A stretch of DNA of 64,000 nucleotides, taken from assembly GCF_017814945.1 (NCBI RefSeq), contig NZ_JAGIPX010000021.1, forward strand, positions 70,388 to 134,387, in the 5' to 3' direction. Shown one piece after another: positions 23,617 through 32,658 of this stretch (positions within the stretch are counted from its first letter, which is position 1; every line of letters begins with the position of its first letter). Position numbers and translations under genes: made by a program. Below the pieces are notes generated by a model, which worked only from the letters and a program-made list of their open reading frames with translations, did not search any database and had not been told where the DNA came from. The DNA comes from Paraburkholderia sp. LEh10 (GTDB lineage Bacteria > Pseudomonadota > Gammaproteobacteria > Burkholderiales > Burkholderiaceae).

Positions 23617-25857
23617 ATGACCCGATCCGATCCCTCTCAGGCATCCGCTGCCGCCACCAAGTCCAGCGCGTCCGGCGCCGGCGCCGTCGCCGAAGAATTC
23701 GACCCGAAAAAGGTGCTGCGCCAGTTGCCGCATATGCCCGGCGTCTATCGCTATTACGACGGGCAGGGTGCCGTCCTGTACGTCGGCAAGGCGCGCGACC
23801 TGAAAAAGCGCGTGTCGAGCTACTTCACGAAGACGCTGCTGTCGCCGCGCATCGCGATGATGGTCACGCGTATCGCGAAGATCGAAACGACCGTCACGCG
23901 TTCGGAAGCGGAAGCACTGTTGCTTGAGAACAATCTCATCAAGGCTTTGGCGCCGCGCTATAACATTCTGTTTCGCGACGACAAGTCATATCCGTATCTC
24001 AAACTGACAGGCCATCAGTTTCCGCGCATGGCGTATTACCGCGGCTCGGTCGATAAGAAGAACCAGTATTTCGGGCCGTTTCCGAGCGCGTGGGCGGTGC
24101 GTGAGAGCATTCAGATCCTGCAGCGTGTGTTCCAGCTGCGCACTTGCGAAGATTCCGTATTCAACAATCGCACGCGTCCTTGTCTGTTGCATCAGATCGG
24201 ACGATGCACGGCGCCGTGCGTCGGCGCGATCAGCGAAGAGGATTACGCACGCGATGTGTCCAACGCATCGCGTTTCTTGCTCGGACGACAGACGGAAGTG
24301 ATGAAGGAGCTCGAACAGAAGATGCATGCGTTCGCAAGCGAGTTGAAGTTCGAGCAGGCGGCGGCCGTGCGTAATCAGATGAGTTCGCTGTCGACGGTGC
24401 TGCATCAGCAGGCCATCGAAGTGGGCGGCGATAGCGACGTCGATATTCTGGCCGTCGTCGCGCTCGGCGGGCGCGTTTGCGTGAACCTCGCGATGGTGCG
24501 CGGCGGCCGGCATCTGGGCGACAAGGCTTACTTCCCCGCGCATGTCGAAAGCGCGCTGACCGCGGAAGAGGGCGGTCTCGAAGACGCCGGGCAAGCCGGC
24601 ACGATACAGACGTCTTCACTGGCTGATATCGAAGCGGAGTTGAATGCGCAAACGGATGAGCCCGGGCGCGCGGACGAAATCGCCGCAGAGGAAATCGCCG
24701 CAGACGAAAGCGATGCAGACGAAGTCGCCGCAGATGAAAGCGATGCAGACGAAAGCCTCGAAGCATCGGAAGACTCCGCCGTTAGCGGCGACAAGCGGCG
24801 TGCGGCGCCCGGCATCGAAGCCGAGGTGCTCGAGGCCTTCATCGCGCAGCATTATCTCGGCAACCGTGTGCCGCCCGTGCTCGTGGTCAGCCACGCGCCC
24901 GCCAGCCGCGAACTCGTCGATCTGCTGATCGAGCAGGCGGGGCACAAGGTCACGCTGCTGCGTCAGCCGCAAGGCCAGAAGCGCGCGTGGCTCGCGATGG
25001 CCGAGCAGAACGCGAAGATTGCGCTCGCTCGTCTGTTGTCGGAGCAAGGCTCGCAGCAGTCGCGCACGCGTGCGCTCGCCGACACGCTGTCGCTCGAATG
25101 CGAAGACCTCGCGCATCTGCGCATCGAATGCTTCGACATCAGCCACACGATGGGCGAGGCGACGCAGGCGTCGTGCGTCGTCTATCACCATCACAAGATG
25201 CAGTCGTCCGAATACCGGCGCTACAACATCACGGGCATCACGCCCGGCGATGATTACGCGGCGATGCGCCAGGTGCTCACACGCCGCTACGAGAAGATGG
25301 TCGCGCAGGCCGCGGCAAACGCGAACGACGAAGCCGCCGAACTGCAACCCGAAGCGGCCGCCGACCCGGCCATGACGCCTGAAGGCGCGGAACCCGTCGC
25401 CGCGGGCGGCTTGCTGCCGAACATCGTGCTGATCGACGGCGGCAAGGGGCAGATCGAAATCGCGCGCCAGGTGTTCAACGAGCTCGGGCTGGACCTCGGC
25501 ATGCTCGTCGGCGTCGCGAAGGGCGAGGGGCGCAAGGTGGGTCTCGAGACGCTGGTGTTCGCGGACGGCCGGACCCCGCTCGAACTCGGCAAGGAAAGCG
25601 CCGCGCTGATGCTCGTCGCGCAGATCCGCGATGAAGCGCACCGCTTCGCGATCACGGGCATGCGCGCGAAGCGCGGCAAGACGCGGCAGACATCGCGGCT
25701 GGAGGAACTGGAAGGCGTCGGCGCAAAACGGCGTCAGCGGCTGCTCGCGCGCTTTGGCGGCTTGCGCGGCGTGGTGGCGGCGAGCGTCGAGGATCTCGAG
25801 AGCGTCGAAGGCATTTCTCGTGCGCTGGCCGAGCAGATTTATCGACAGTTGCACTGA
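23617..25857 (+). CDS. uvrC: Excinuclease ABC subunit C
   Basis: A 746-residue nucleotide-excision nuclease. The GIY-YIG domain is N-terminal (MPGVYRYYDGQGAVLYVGKA), then the Cys-rich region (CLLHQIGRCTAPCVG) and the UvrB-binding helices. The RNase H-like nuclease has CFDISHTMGEATQASCVVY and IDGGKGQ. The C-terminal HhH2 motif reads LEGVGAKRRQRLL. It is longer than the ~610-residue E. coli protein because of an acidic insert around residues 345-390 and an Ala/Glu-rich insert around 565-600. It starts 55 nt after the intron end. pgsA follows. Confidence 0.97.
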   Translation: MTRSDPSQASAAATKSSASGAGAVAEEFDPKKVLRQLPHMPGVYRYYDGQGAVLYVGKARDLKKRVSSYFTKTLLSPRIAMMVTRIAKIETTVTRSEAEALLLENNLIKALAPRYNILFRDDKSYPYLKLTGHQFPRMAYYRGSVDKKNQYFGPFPSAWAVRESIQILQRVFQLRTCEDSVFNNRTRPCLLHQIGRCTAPCVGAISEEDYARDVSNASRFLLGRQTEVMKELEQKMHAFASELKFEQAAAVRNQMSSLSTVLHQQAIEVGGDSDVDILAVVALGGRVCVNLAMVRGGRHLGDKAYFPAHVESALTAEEGGLEDAGQAGTIQTSSLADIEAELNAQTDEPGRADEIAAEEIAADESDADEVAADESDADESLEASEDSAVSGDKRRAAPGIEAEVLEAFIAQHYLGNRVPPVLVVSHAPASRELVDLLIEQAGHKVTLLRQPQGQKRAWLAMAEQNAKIALARLLSEQGSQQSRTRALADTLSLECEDLAHLRIECFDISHTMGEATQASCVVYHHHKMQSSEYRRYNITGITPGDDYAAMRQVLTRRYEKMVAQAAANANDEAAELQPEAAADPAMTPEGAEPVAAGGLLPNIVLIDGGKGQIEIARQVFNELGLDLGMLVGVAKGEGRKVGLETLVFADGRTPLELGKESAALMLVAQIRDEAHRFAITGMRAKRGKTRQTSRLEELEGVGAKRRQRLLARFGGLRGVVAASVEDLESVEGISRALAEQIYRQLH
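24676..24765 (+). repeat. 15-bp tandem repeat inside uvrC
   Basis: Six 15-bp units such as GAAATCGCCGCAGAC and GAAAGCGATGCAGAC encode five-residue acidic blocks (EIAAD, ESDAD). Two 30-bp higher units (24691-24720 and 24721-24750) differ at only a few bases. The length is a multiple of three, so expansion or contraction keeps the frame. Confidence 0.8.
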
Positions 25858-26009
25858 TGCGTGGCTGAACGCCGCGCCGGCGCGTCGGAAGTCGAGGCGC
25901 GGGCGTGCGCGGTATTTGCGCCCCGCCGCCGGGAGCGTTGCTTGTGGCTCGTCCGGTGAACCGGCACAATTGCACTTCATCTCTTATTTCAGAACGTAGC
26001 GCCTGCCCC

Positions 26010-26600
26010 ATGCCGTTTAATTTTCCGATCTTTCTGACATGGCTGCGGATCGTGTTGATACCGCTTGTCGTGGGCGTGTTCTATCTGCCGGACATGATGC
26101 TCAGCCCGGCGCACCGCAATCTGGCCGCCGCGACGATTTTCATCCTCGCCGCGTTGACGGACTGGTTCGACGGCTTTCTGGCGCGCAAATGGAATCAGAC
26201 GTCTGCGTTCGGTGCATTCCTCGATCCTGTCGCCGACAAGCTGATGGTGACGGCCGCGCTGCTCGTGCTCGTGCAACTGACGCGGCTCGATTCGGCGATT
26301 GCGCTCGTGATCGTCGGCCGCGAGATCGCTATCTCGGCGCTGCGCGAATGGATGGCGCAGATCGGCGCATCGAAGAGCGTCGCTGTGAATTCGCTCGGCA
26401 AGTTCAAGACGGCCTGCCAGATGATCGCGATTCCGATGCTGCTGTTTTATGGCCCGCTGTCGCTCGGCGCGTTTTCGATCGATACGCGCGTGTGGGGTCT
26501 CTGGCTCATCTACCTCGCTGCGTTCCTCACGATCTGGTCGATGCTGTACTACATGAAGCTTGCGTGGCCACAGATTCGCGAGCGCGGCGGCATGGCGTGA
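26010..26600 (+). CDS. pgsA: CDP-diacylglycerol-glycerol-3-phosphate phosphatidyltransferase
   Basis: A 196-residue inner-membrane enzyme that makes phosphatidylglycerol phosphate, the first step to phosphatidylglycerol and cardiolipin. The CDP-alcohol transferase signature is complete (DWFDGFLARKWNQ followed by GAFLDPVADKL). Several hydrophobic helices span the protein. The start at 26010 (MPFNFPIFLTW) fits the family; a longer open frame upstream has no similarity. A uvrC-pgsA-tRNA-Gly-tRNA-Cys order is also found in E. coli. Confidence 0.96.
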   Translation: MPFNFPIFLTWLRIVLIPLVVGVFYLPDMMLSPAHRNLAAATIFILAALTDWFDGFLARKWNQTSAFGAFLDPVADKLMVTAALLVLVQLTRLDSAIALVIVGREIAISALREWMAQIGASKSVAVNSLGKFKTACQMIAIPMLLFYGPLSLGAFSIDTRVWGLWLIYLAAFLTIWSMLYYMKLAWPQIRERGGMA

Positions 26601-26644
26601 AGGAACGGTATCAGCAGATTTTTCGTTCTCTCGTACAAAAAGAG

Positions 26645-26673
26645 TTGACACGATTCGGAAGCTTCTACATAAT
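26645..26673 (+). promoter_or_regulatory. Sigma-70 promoter for the tRNA cluster
   Basis: TTGACA at 26645-26650 and CATAAT at 26668-26673 are 17 nt apart. Transcription would start near 26680, about 58 nt before the first tRNA-Gly. Confidence 0.75.
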
Positions 26674-26737
26674 CTCGTTTCTCCGGTGCACGCACTAACA
26701 AGCAGCGCGAAACACTGGGGAAAAGCAGAAGCAAAAC

Positions 26738-26813
26738 GCGGGAGTAGCTCAGTTGGTAGAGCGCAACCTTGCCAAGGTTGAGGTCGCGAGTTCGAGACTC
26801 GTCTCCCGCTCCA
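26738..26813 (+). tRNA. tRNA-Gly (GCC), copy 1
   Basis: A 76-nt cloverleaf from GCGGGAG to CTCCCGC plus T and an encoded CCA. The anticodon loop reads TTGCCAA, anticodon GCC. It is identical in sequence to the copy at 26884 and starts the Gly-Gly-Cys cluster. Confidence 0.97.
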
Positions 26814-26883
26814 GATTTTGAAGCAGCGTTTTGTGGCAGGCAGTAAGCGCGACGCTGTTGCGGTAGTAGTGCAGCAGATTCAT

Positions 26884-26959
26884 GCGGGAGTAGCTCAGTT
26901 GGTAGAGCGCAACCTTGCCAAGGTTGAGGTCGCGAGTTCGAGACTCGTCTCCCGCTCCA
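26884..26959 (+). tRNA. tRNA-Gly (GCC), copy 2
   Basis: A second, identical 76-nt tRNA-Gly, 70 nt downstream of the first, again with encoded CCA. The spacer between the two is unrelated, so only the tRNA itself is duplicated. Confidence 0.97.
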
Positions 26960-27099
26960 GACACAGGGGGAAGCAGTGCTTCCCTTTTTGTTTGATGCTC
27001 CGGTAGGGGCAGCGAAGAAAAGACTGGCCATAAGGCCAGCGCACACAAATCTGCGAACCGTTGCAGATGCAACTGAATGCGGTTCAGCAGTCCGCTTTC

Positions 27100-27173
27100 G
27101 GCGCGATAGCAAAGCGGTTATGCAGCGGCCTGCAAAGCCGTTTAGACCGGTTCGACTCCGGTTCGCGCCTCCA
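27100..27173 (+). tRNA. tRNA-Cys (GCA)
   Basis: A 74-nt cloverleaf beginning GGCGCGATAGC and ending GCGCCTCCA. The anticodon loop CTGCAAA gives anticodon GCA. A strong terminator directly follows it. Confidence 0.97.
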
Positions 27174-27178
27174 GAAGC

Positions 27179-27216
27179 AAAGAAAAGCCCCGACATGTCG
27201 GGGCTTTTCTTTTTTC
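27179..27216 (+). terminator. Terminator of the tRNA cluster
   Basis: A perfect 34-nt palindrome (arm AAAGAAAAGCCCCGACA) from 27179 to 27212, followed by more T residues. It starts 6 nt after the tRNA-Cys CCA. Confidence 0.9.
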
Positions 27217-27355
27217 GGCTACGCGCGTTCGCGCATGATGCGTCGTCTCGCTTCAGTCGACGAACACGCCGCGTGCCCCTCTCGTCATCGTCCGATCGTC
27301 GCGGCATAATCGACCGGATGGTTTTCATCGCACCTTCTTTCTTGTCGAATACGTC

Positions 27356-27868
27356 ATGACCGAGCAGCAACAAACCGTCAGCAAAGAGACTCCGCATATC
27401 GACTGGCACTGGAAGGCGTTCGGCGATCTGACGAACGTCGAGGTCTACGACATGCTCGCGGCTCGCGCGGCCGTGTTCGTGATCGAGCAGAATTGTCTGT
27501 ATGGCGATGTCGACGGACTGGATACGGAAGCATGGCATCTGCTCGCTTATGGCGCGCACGAATCCGGCATGCGTCCGGCACTGGCCGGCTATCTGCGCGT
27601 GCTGCTGCCCGATGCCGGCGATACCGACATCCGTATCGGCCGCGTGCTGACGACAGCGGACTTCCGTGGTCAAGGGTTGGGCAATGCGATGCTCGAAAGG
27701 GCGCTGGGCCATATCGGCGCGCAGTGGCCGGGCACACCCGTGCGCCTGCATGCGCAGGCGCATCTGCAGGCATTCTATGGTTCGTTCGGCTTCGAGCCGA
27801 TTGGGGAAGTGCACGAAGAGGACGGCATCCCGCATATCTGGATGCGTTCTGCCCGAGGCGCTGGCTGA
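27356..27868 (+). CDS. elaA: ElaA-type GNAT acetyltransferase
   Basis: A 170-residue protein of the Gcn5-related N-acetyltransferase superfamily. ElaA hallmarks are the N-terminal IDWHWKAFGDLTNVEVY, FVIEQNCLYGDVDGLD and the acetyl-CoA loop RGQGLGNAMLE. The substrate is not known. It stands alone between the tRNA terminator and the converging copper operon, with 12 nt between its stop and the end of the ctaG-like remnant. Confidence 0.9.
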   Translation: MTEQQQTVSKETPHIDWHWKAFGDLTNVEVYDMLAARAAVFVIEQNCLYGDVDGLDTEAWHLLAYGAHESGMRPALAGYLRVLLPDAGDTDIRIGRVLTTADFRGQGLGNAMLERALGHIGAQWPGTPVRLHAQAHLQAFYGSFGFEPIGEVHEEDGIPHIWMRSARGAG

Positions 27869-27880
27869 TCTAACGCCGTC

Positions 27881-28780
27881 TCAATGCTGGTTCGCGTGCA
27901 GCGCACGCGATGATGATGCTTGAGCCTGAACGAACGCTGTCGCCATCTCGCGCTTTTCATCGCGAAGGCGCGCACGCGAAGAGAGTCTCATCCAGTGTCT
28001 TAGTGCGAGCACTGCGCGGATCACGCTCATCATCGAACCAGGAATCCACAGCAATAGCCCCCGATCTGCTGATCGCGCATCGGACTGAGCCACGTGAACG
28101 CACGCCCGCAAATCGAATAGACGGGATACAGCTCACGCGGCGAAAAAAAGATGAACGCCCCGAGCACGATCTGCGAAGGAATGGCGGCGACGACCATCAG
28201 AATGCGGCGCCCCGGCGACAGCCGCGCGGGCGGCGCGGGCCGCGAATCGAGCACGAGCCACCAGAACATCAGAACATCAGTCCGTCGATCACGATGCTCC
28301 AGTTCATCACGCGATACAGCCGCCAGTCGAGCATCGCGACGAAGTGAACCGGCGAGAGCAGCCAGAAATAGATCAGCCCAACGAACAGAACGACGGCGAC
28401 GACGGGATGAAACAGCACGTCCAGCGTTCGGCGCTCCCAGCGCGTTTGCAACGCGGGCCGTAGAAAGCGCTGCCGCCATTCGAACGGAATGCCCGCGCGC
28501 ATGGCCGCGCCCGGATACGACAGCGCGATGAAGAACGGCCCGAGATGATGCAGCACCAGATGCTGCGCGCGATGCATGCAGAACTCATGCTCGAAGAAAT
28601 AGTCAAGCCGTGTATGCAGCGCGACGTAGAGCGCCACCAGCCCGAACCAGAACGACAGTTGCCGCGCGGCCGATACCTTCGCCTTGTGCGCGCCGCGCAC
28701 GAACAGCGGCGCGGCGGCCAGGATCACGATCACGACAGTCGGCGACGCTCCCATGGTTCGAGCCAGTGGAGCAGGTTCAT
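27881..28780 (-). pseudogene. Broken CtaG-like cytochrome oxidase assembly factor
   Basis: Pieces in all three minus-strand frames join into one multi-helix protein of the Caa3_CtaG type (MNLLHWLEPWE, then SPTVVIVILAAA, FCMHRAQHLVLHHLGP, then IDGLMF, WWLVLDSR, QQIGG, LLLWIPGSMMSVI). Three lesions separate them. One base seems missing near 28745-28748 (WE to SPTVV). The 8-bp unit AGAACATC is duplicated at 28263-28278, creating a stop after GLMF. One base seems missing in the run of five C at 28058-28062. The gene would follow the PCuAC gene by 9 nt and help build the copper centre of cytochrome oxidase. Sequencing error could explain the single-base events but hardly the duplication. Confidence 0.8.
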
Positions 28781-28789
28781 TGCACGGCG

Positions 28790-29263
28790 CTACTTGCCCT
28801 GGGCAGGGGACTTGACGGCGAACGGCGCGTCGAGTGTTTCGCCGTCGGAAAATTGCAGCTTCAGATGGACGGTGTCGCCGGGCGCGATCTTGTGCTTCGC
28901 GTCTTCGAGCATCACGTGATAGCCGCCTGGTGCAATCGAGACCTGGCCATGCGCGGGCACGGTCAGCTTGTCGACCATCACCATCTTTTGCGTCGAGCCG
29001 TTGGACACGGTCTGGTGCAGCATCGCGCTGCCGTAGTCGGTGCTCGACACGTCGACGAGATCGATCGGCTTGTCACTCGAGTTGGTCAGCGTCACGTAGG
29101 CGGCTGCGGGCAGGTTGTTCGGCAACCAGCGGACCCACGCGTTTTGCACGGCAACGGCGGACTTGCTGTCAGCTGCACGCGCGCCGATGCTGCCCGTGGC
29201 GACGAAAGCAAAAGCGGCGGCGCAAGCGACGATTTTCGAAAGCGTTTTGAATTGTTGTGTCAT
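28790..29263 (-). CDS. Periplasmic copper chaperone PCu(A)C
   Basis: A 157-residue protein with a signal peptide (cleavage near GARAADS) and a cupredoxin-like fold. The copper-binding motif of the family is visible: MLHQTVSNGSTQKM, with HVML after about 20 residues. It delivers Cu(I) to the CuA site of cytochrome oxidase, together with SCO proteins. It lies between the SCO gene (17 nt) and the CtaG-like remnant, in one minus-strand operon. Confidence 0.95.
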   Translation of the reverse strand: MTQQFKTLSKIVACAAAFAFVATGSIGARAADSKSAVAVQNAWVRWLPNNLPAAAYVTLTNSSDKPIDLVDVSSTDYGSAMLHQTVSNGSTQKMVMVDKLTVPAHGQVSIAPGGYHVMLEDAKHKIAPGDTVHLKLQFSDGETLDAPFAVKSPAQGK

Positions 29264-29280
29264 GGCGAACCTGTGAGAAA

Positions 29281-29880
29281 TCAGGAGTGGTTTTCAATGA
29301 TACGTCGCACGTCTTCGGCGATGACGTCGGGCGTATCGTGGTCGGTGGCGAGCAGCCGCGCGTGATTCCGCACGTCGAAGATATAGACGGCGGAGCTATG
29401 CGTCACTTCATAGTTGCCGTTCGGATCGCGCTTCTCCATCTGATATGCGACGCGGTAGTGCCTCGCCAACTGCTCGATCTGCGCATCTGTGCCCGTCAGG
29501 CCGCGCGCATGCTGAGAATCGAATGCGCCGGCGTAGTCATGCAAGGCTTTCGGCGTATCGCGTGCGGGATCGACGCTGACGAACAGGATGCGCACATTCT
29601 GCGCATCCGGCCCGAGCTTGCCGATGACTTGCATCAGGCGTCCCATCGTTTCCGGGCAAACGTCCGGGCAATGCGTATAGCCGAAGTAAACCAGCGACGC
29701 GCGCCCCTTGAGCGTATCGGCCGTAACGAGGCGGCCGTCGTCGCCCGTCAGCGTGAAATCGAGGTCCGGCAGATGGCCGCTCACGTCCGTCAACTGCCAC
29801 GGGCCGCCTCGATGCGAACAGCCCGCGATGCCGAGCCCCGCGCACAGCGCGACGCCCAGCGCCACGAAGCGCCGTCGCAT
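29281..29880 (-). CDS. SCO1/SenC-family copper lipoprotein
   Basis: A 199-residue thioredoxin-fold protein. Its copper-binding motif is HCPDVCP, and the conserved distal His is in EVTHSSAVYI. The N-terminus MRRRFVALGVALCAGLGIAGCS has a lipobox (IAGC), so it is probably anchored in a membrane facing the periplasm. SCO proteins reduce and metallate the CuA site of cytochrome oxidase. I chose the start at 29880 because the signal sequence begins there; the open frame runs on upstream to 30000. It is the first gene of the operon. Confidence 0.94.
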   Translation of the reverse strand: MRRRFVALGVALCAGLGIAGCSHRGGPWQLTDVSGHLPDLDFTLTGDDGRLVTADTLKGRASLVYFGYTHCPDVCPETMGRLMQVIGKLGPDAQNVRILFVSVDPARDTPKALHDYAGAFDSQHARGLTGTDAQIEQLARHYRVAYQMEKRDPNGNYEVTHSSAVYIFDVRNHARLLATDHDTPDVIAEDVRRIIENHS

Positions 29881-30330
29881 AGGAACGTATGAGGCAACGA
29901 GAGGCAAGAGGACCATCCGTGCTGTCGGGAACAAAGGCGGTTGCGACGACTCGATCCAATGCGAGACTCGAACTGATACGCGAACCAATGCACGAACCAA
30001 TACGAAAACTGCGCCGCGCTCGGCGTTACACGTTGGTGAGCAACGTTATTCCACGACGGGCGCCGTCGCGACTCTATCGCAATTTTATGCGGGCCGTTGT
30101 ACCGTGGACCTACGAGGGATGTGCAGAGGTGGAAAGCGAGTCAATATGCCGCAAGGCGTGAAAGGCGGCTGAAGCCGGATTGTGCGGGATTTGAATCCGT
30201 CGGTTCGCTGGACGGCCAGGTTGCCCGTGCGCGCGCGGCACAGAAACTTCCTTTCTCGAAAAAATGACCGATGCGCGGTAAGATGCGCACACTTTTCCGG
30301 CTGCAAGCGGCTGAGAGGCTATGTAAACCG
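29881..30330. other. Divergent SCO-otsB intergenic region
   Basis: A 450-nt region between divergent genes with no recognisable ORF. Promoters for the copper operon (minus) and otsB (plus) must lie here, but I could not find well-spaced boxes. TAAGAT near 30280 is a weak candidate -10 element for otsB. Confidence 0.5.
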
Positions 30331-31080
30331 ATGCAAGCACTTCCGGCATTTTTGTCTCCGACGGAGACGGCATTTTTCTTCGACTTCGACGGCACGCTCG
30401 TCGATCTGGCGCCGACGCCCGATGGCGTGCTGGTCCAACCCCAGGCCATCGCCTTGCTCGACGAACTGCGGCGGCTGACGGGCGGCGCGGTGGCGATCGT
30501 GTCGGGGCGCGGCATTGAGAGCATCGACCAGTTTCTCGGCATGCCCGATCTGCCCATTGCGGGCCTGCACGGCGCGGAGCGGCGCGACGCGAATGGCGAC
30601 ACGCAGCGCATCGGTTTTAACGACGAGCGCCTGTTGCGCATGGAGCAGGTGCTTGCCGACATCGTCAATGCGAACCCCGGCACGCTGCTGGAGATCAAGG
30701 GCGCGGCGCTTGCATTGCACTATCGCAACGCGCCCGATCGCGAGCCGGTTGCGCGCGAAGCGACGAGCCGGCTCGTGGCCGACTTCCCGGACGCCTATGT
30801 GTTGCAGCCGGGCAAGATGGTCTACGAAATCAAGCCGAAGGATGTCGACAAGGGCCGCGCGCTGCGCGCGTTTCTCGACGAGCCGCCGTTCGCGGGCCGC
30901 ACGCCCGTATTCGCCGGCGACGATCTCACCGATGAAAAGGGCTTCGCCGTCGTCAACGAACACGGTGGGCTGTCGATCAAGGTAGGCGCCGGCGACACGA
31001 TCGCGGGCGCGCGCATCGGCTCGGTGAGCGCGCTGCTCGCGTGGCTGGCGGAAATCGTCACAGCGGCGCGCAACGTATGA
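30331..31080 (+). CDS. otsB: Trehalose-6-phosphate phosphatase
   Basis: A 249-residue HAD-superfamily phosphatase that releases trehalose from trehalose 6-phosphate. The nucleophile motif is DFDGTLVDLAPTPDG, and the late acid motif is FAGDDLTDEKGF. Its partner synthase otsA follows 55 nt downstream on the same strand. The start at 30331 (MQALPAFLSPTE) fits the family; a longer frame exists to 30271. Trehalose protects against osmotic and desiccation stress. Confidence 0.95.
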   Translation: MQALPAFLSPTETAFFFDFDGTLVDLAPTPDGVLVQPQAIALLDELRRLTGGAVAIVSGRGIESIDQFLGMPDLPIAGLHGAERRDANGDTQRIGFNDERLLRMEQVLADIVNANPGTLLEIKGAALALHYRNAPDREPVAREATSRLVADFPDAYVLQPGKMVYEIKPKDVDKGRALRAFLDEPPFAGRTPVFAGDDLTDEKGFAVVNEHGGLSIKVGAGDTIAGARIGSVSALLAWLAEIVTAARNV

Positions 31081-31135
31081 TGACGCCCGCTCATCATTGC
31101 AAGCGGCTTTTTGTCCGGACGGGGAAGGTCGCATC

Positions 31136-32560
31136 ATGAGCCGCCTGATCATCGTATCGAACCGTGTCGCGCCGATCTCGGAAGGCGGTCCGGCGGCGGG
31201 CGGCCTTGCTGTCGGCGTCTACGACGCGCTGAAGGAAACGGGCGGCATGTGGTTCGGCTGGAGCGGCGACGTGCTCGGCTCGGGCCAGCCGCAGATCAAG
31301 CTCGAGGAGCGCGGGCCCGTGACGTTCGCGACCATTGGTCTCGTGCGCCGCGACTACGACCAGTACTACCGCGGCTTTTCGAACGCGACGCTATGGCCTG
31401 CGTTTCACTATCGTCCGGATCTGCTGCAGTTCGACCGGCATGATTTCGAGGGCTATTGCCGCGTGAACCGGTGGCTCGCGCAACAACTCGTGCCGTTGTT
31501 GCGCGAAGACGATGTGATCTGGGTTCACGACTATCATCTGATTCCGTTCGCACAGGCTTTGCGCGCGGCGGGCGTGCAAAACCGCATCGGGTTTTTTCTA
31601 CACATTCCGTTTCCGGCCGCGCAAGTGCTGCTTGCCGTGCCGCCGCATCGTGCACTCGTCGAGGCGCTTTGCTCATTCGATCTGCTGGGCTTCCAGACGG
31701 GACCCGATTTGCGCGCGTTTTGCGACTACATCGTCAGCGAGGCAGGCGGCTCCATCGATGCATCGGCGCAAGGGCCAAGTGTCGTCCGCGCATTTGGCCG
31801 CACGCTGCGCGCCGCTGCGTATCCGATCGGCGTGTATCCGGACGAGATCGCCGAGCTCGCGAGGGCCGGCGAGGGCGACAAGCCGGTGCGCACAATCGAG
31901 GCGACACTGCATGCGCGCAAGCTGATCATGAGCGTCGACCGGCTCGATTATTCGAAGGGGCTGGTCGAGCGTTTCCGCGCGTTCGAGCGGCTGCTCGAGC
32001 ATGTGCCCGCGTATCGCGACAAGGTGTCGTTCCTGCAGATCGCACCGCCGACGCGTTCCGATCTGCACGCCTATCAGGAAATCCGTTTGCAGCTGGAAGG
32101 CGAGTCGGGGCGCATCAATGGGCGTTTCGCCGAACTCGACTGGACGCCGATCCGCTACATCCATCGACAGTACGAGCGGCCCGTGCTCGCGGCGCTGTTC
32201 CGGACCGCGCACGTCGGCTACGTGACGCCGCTGCGCGACGGGATGAATCTCGTTGCGAAAGAGTATGTGTCGGCGCAAGACCCGGAAGACCCGGGCGTGC
32301 TGGTGCTGTCACGCTTCGCGGGCGCGGCGCAGGAGTTGACGGGCGCGCTGATCGTCAATCCCGTCGATATCGACGGCATGGCGGATGCGCTCGGCGCGGC
32401 GCTTTCGATGCCGCTTGCGGAACGCAAGGCGCGCTACGAAGACATGATGGCGCAACTGCGCGAGAACAACGTGTCCGTGTGGCGCGACAACTTCATGCGC
32501 GACCTGCAGACGACATTCGATGTGCAGGCGCCCGCCGCGCAGGAGACTGCCGCGGGATAA
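31136..32560 (+). CDS. otsA: Trehalose-6-phosphate synthase
   Basis: A 474-residue GT20 enzyme that joins UDP-glucose and glucose 6-phosphate. Family text includes SNRVAPISEGGPAAGGLA, WVHDYHLIPFA, HIPFPAAQVL, VDRLDYSKGL and PLRDGMNLVAKEYV. GGGGAAGG precedes the ATG. The length matches the family. It is paired with otsB, and a bidirectional terminator follows. Confidence 0.97.
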   Translation: MSRLIIVSNRVAPISEGGPAAGGLAVGVYDALKETGGMWFGWSGDVLGSGQPQIKLEERGPVTFATIGLVRRDYDQYYRGFSNATLWPAFHYRPDLLQFDRHDFEGYCRVNRWLAQQLVPLLREDDVIWVHDYHLIPFAQALRAAGVQNRIGFFLHIPFPAAQVLLAVPPHRALVEALCSFDLLGFQTGPDLRAFCDYIVSEAGGSIDASAQGPSVVRAFGRTLRAAAYPIGVYPDEIAELARAGEGDKPVRTIEATLHARKLIMSVDRLDYSKGLVERFRAFERLLEHVPAYRDKVSFLQIAPPTRSDLHAYQEIRLQLEGESGRINGRFAELDWTPIRYIHRQYERPVLAALFRTAHVGYVTPLRDGMNLVAKEYVSAQDPEDPGVLVLSRFAGAAQELTGALIVNPVDIDGMADALGAALSMPLAERKARYEDMMAQLRENNVSVWRDNFMRDLQTTFDVQAPAAQETAAG

Positions 32561-32604
32561 CGCGCGCGTGTCGCGGCGGTAGCCAGCCGATCCCGTAAAA
32601 AGCA

Positions 32605-32636
32605 AAAAGCCGCTTCGATTCGAAGCGGCTTTTCTA
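32605..32636. terminator. Bidirectional terminator between otsA and the ABC exporter
   Basis: AAAAGCCGCTTCG and CGAAGCGGCTTTT flank a three-base loop. A-rich text upstream and T-rich text downstream allow use by both converging genes. Confidence 0.9.
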
Positions 32637-32658
32637 TTTGCGTCTGAACGACGTGGCG

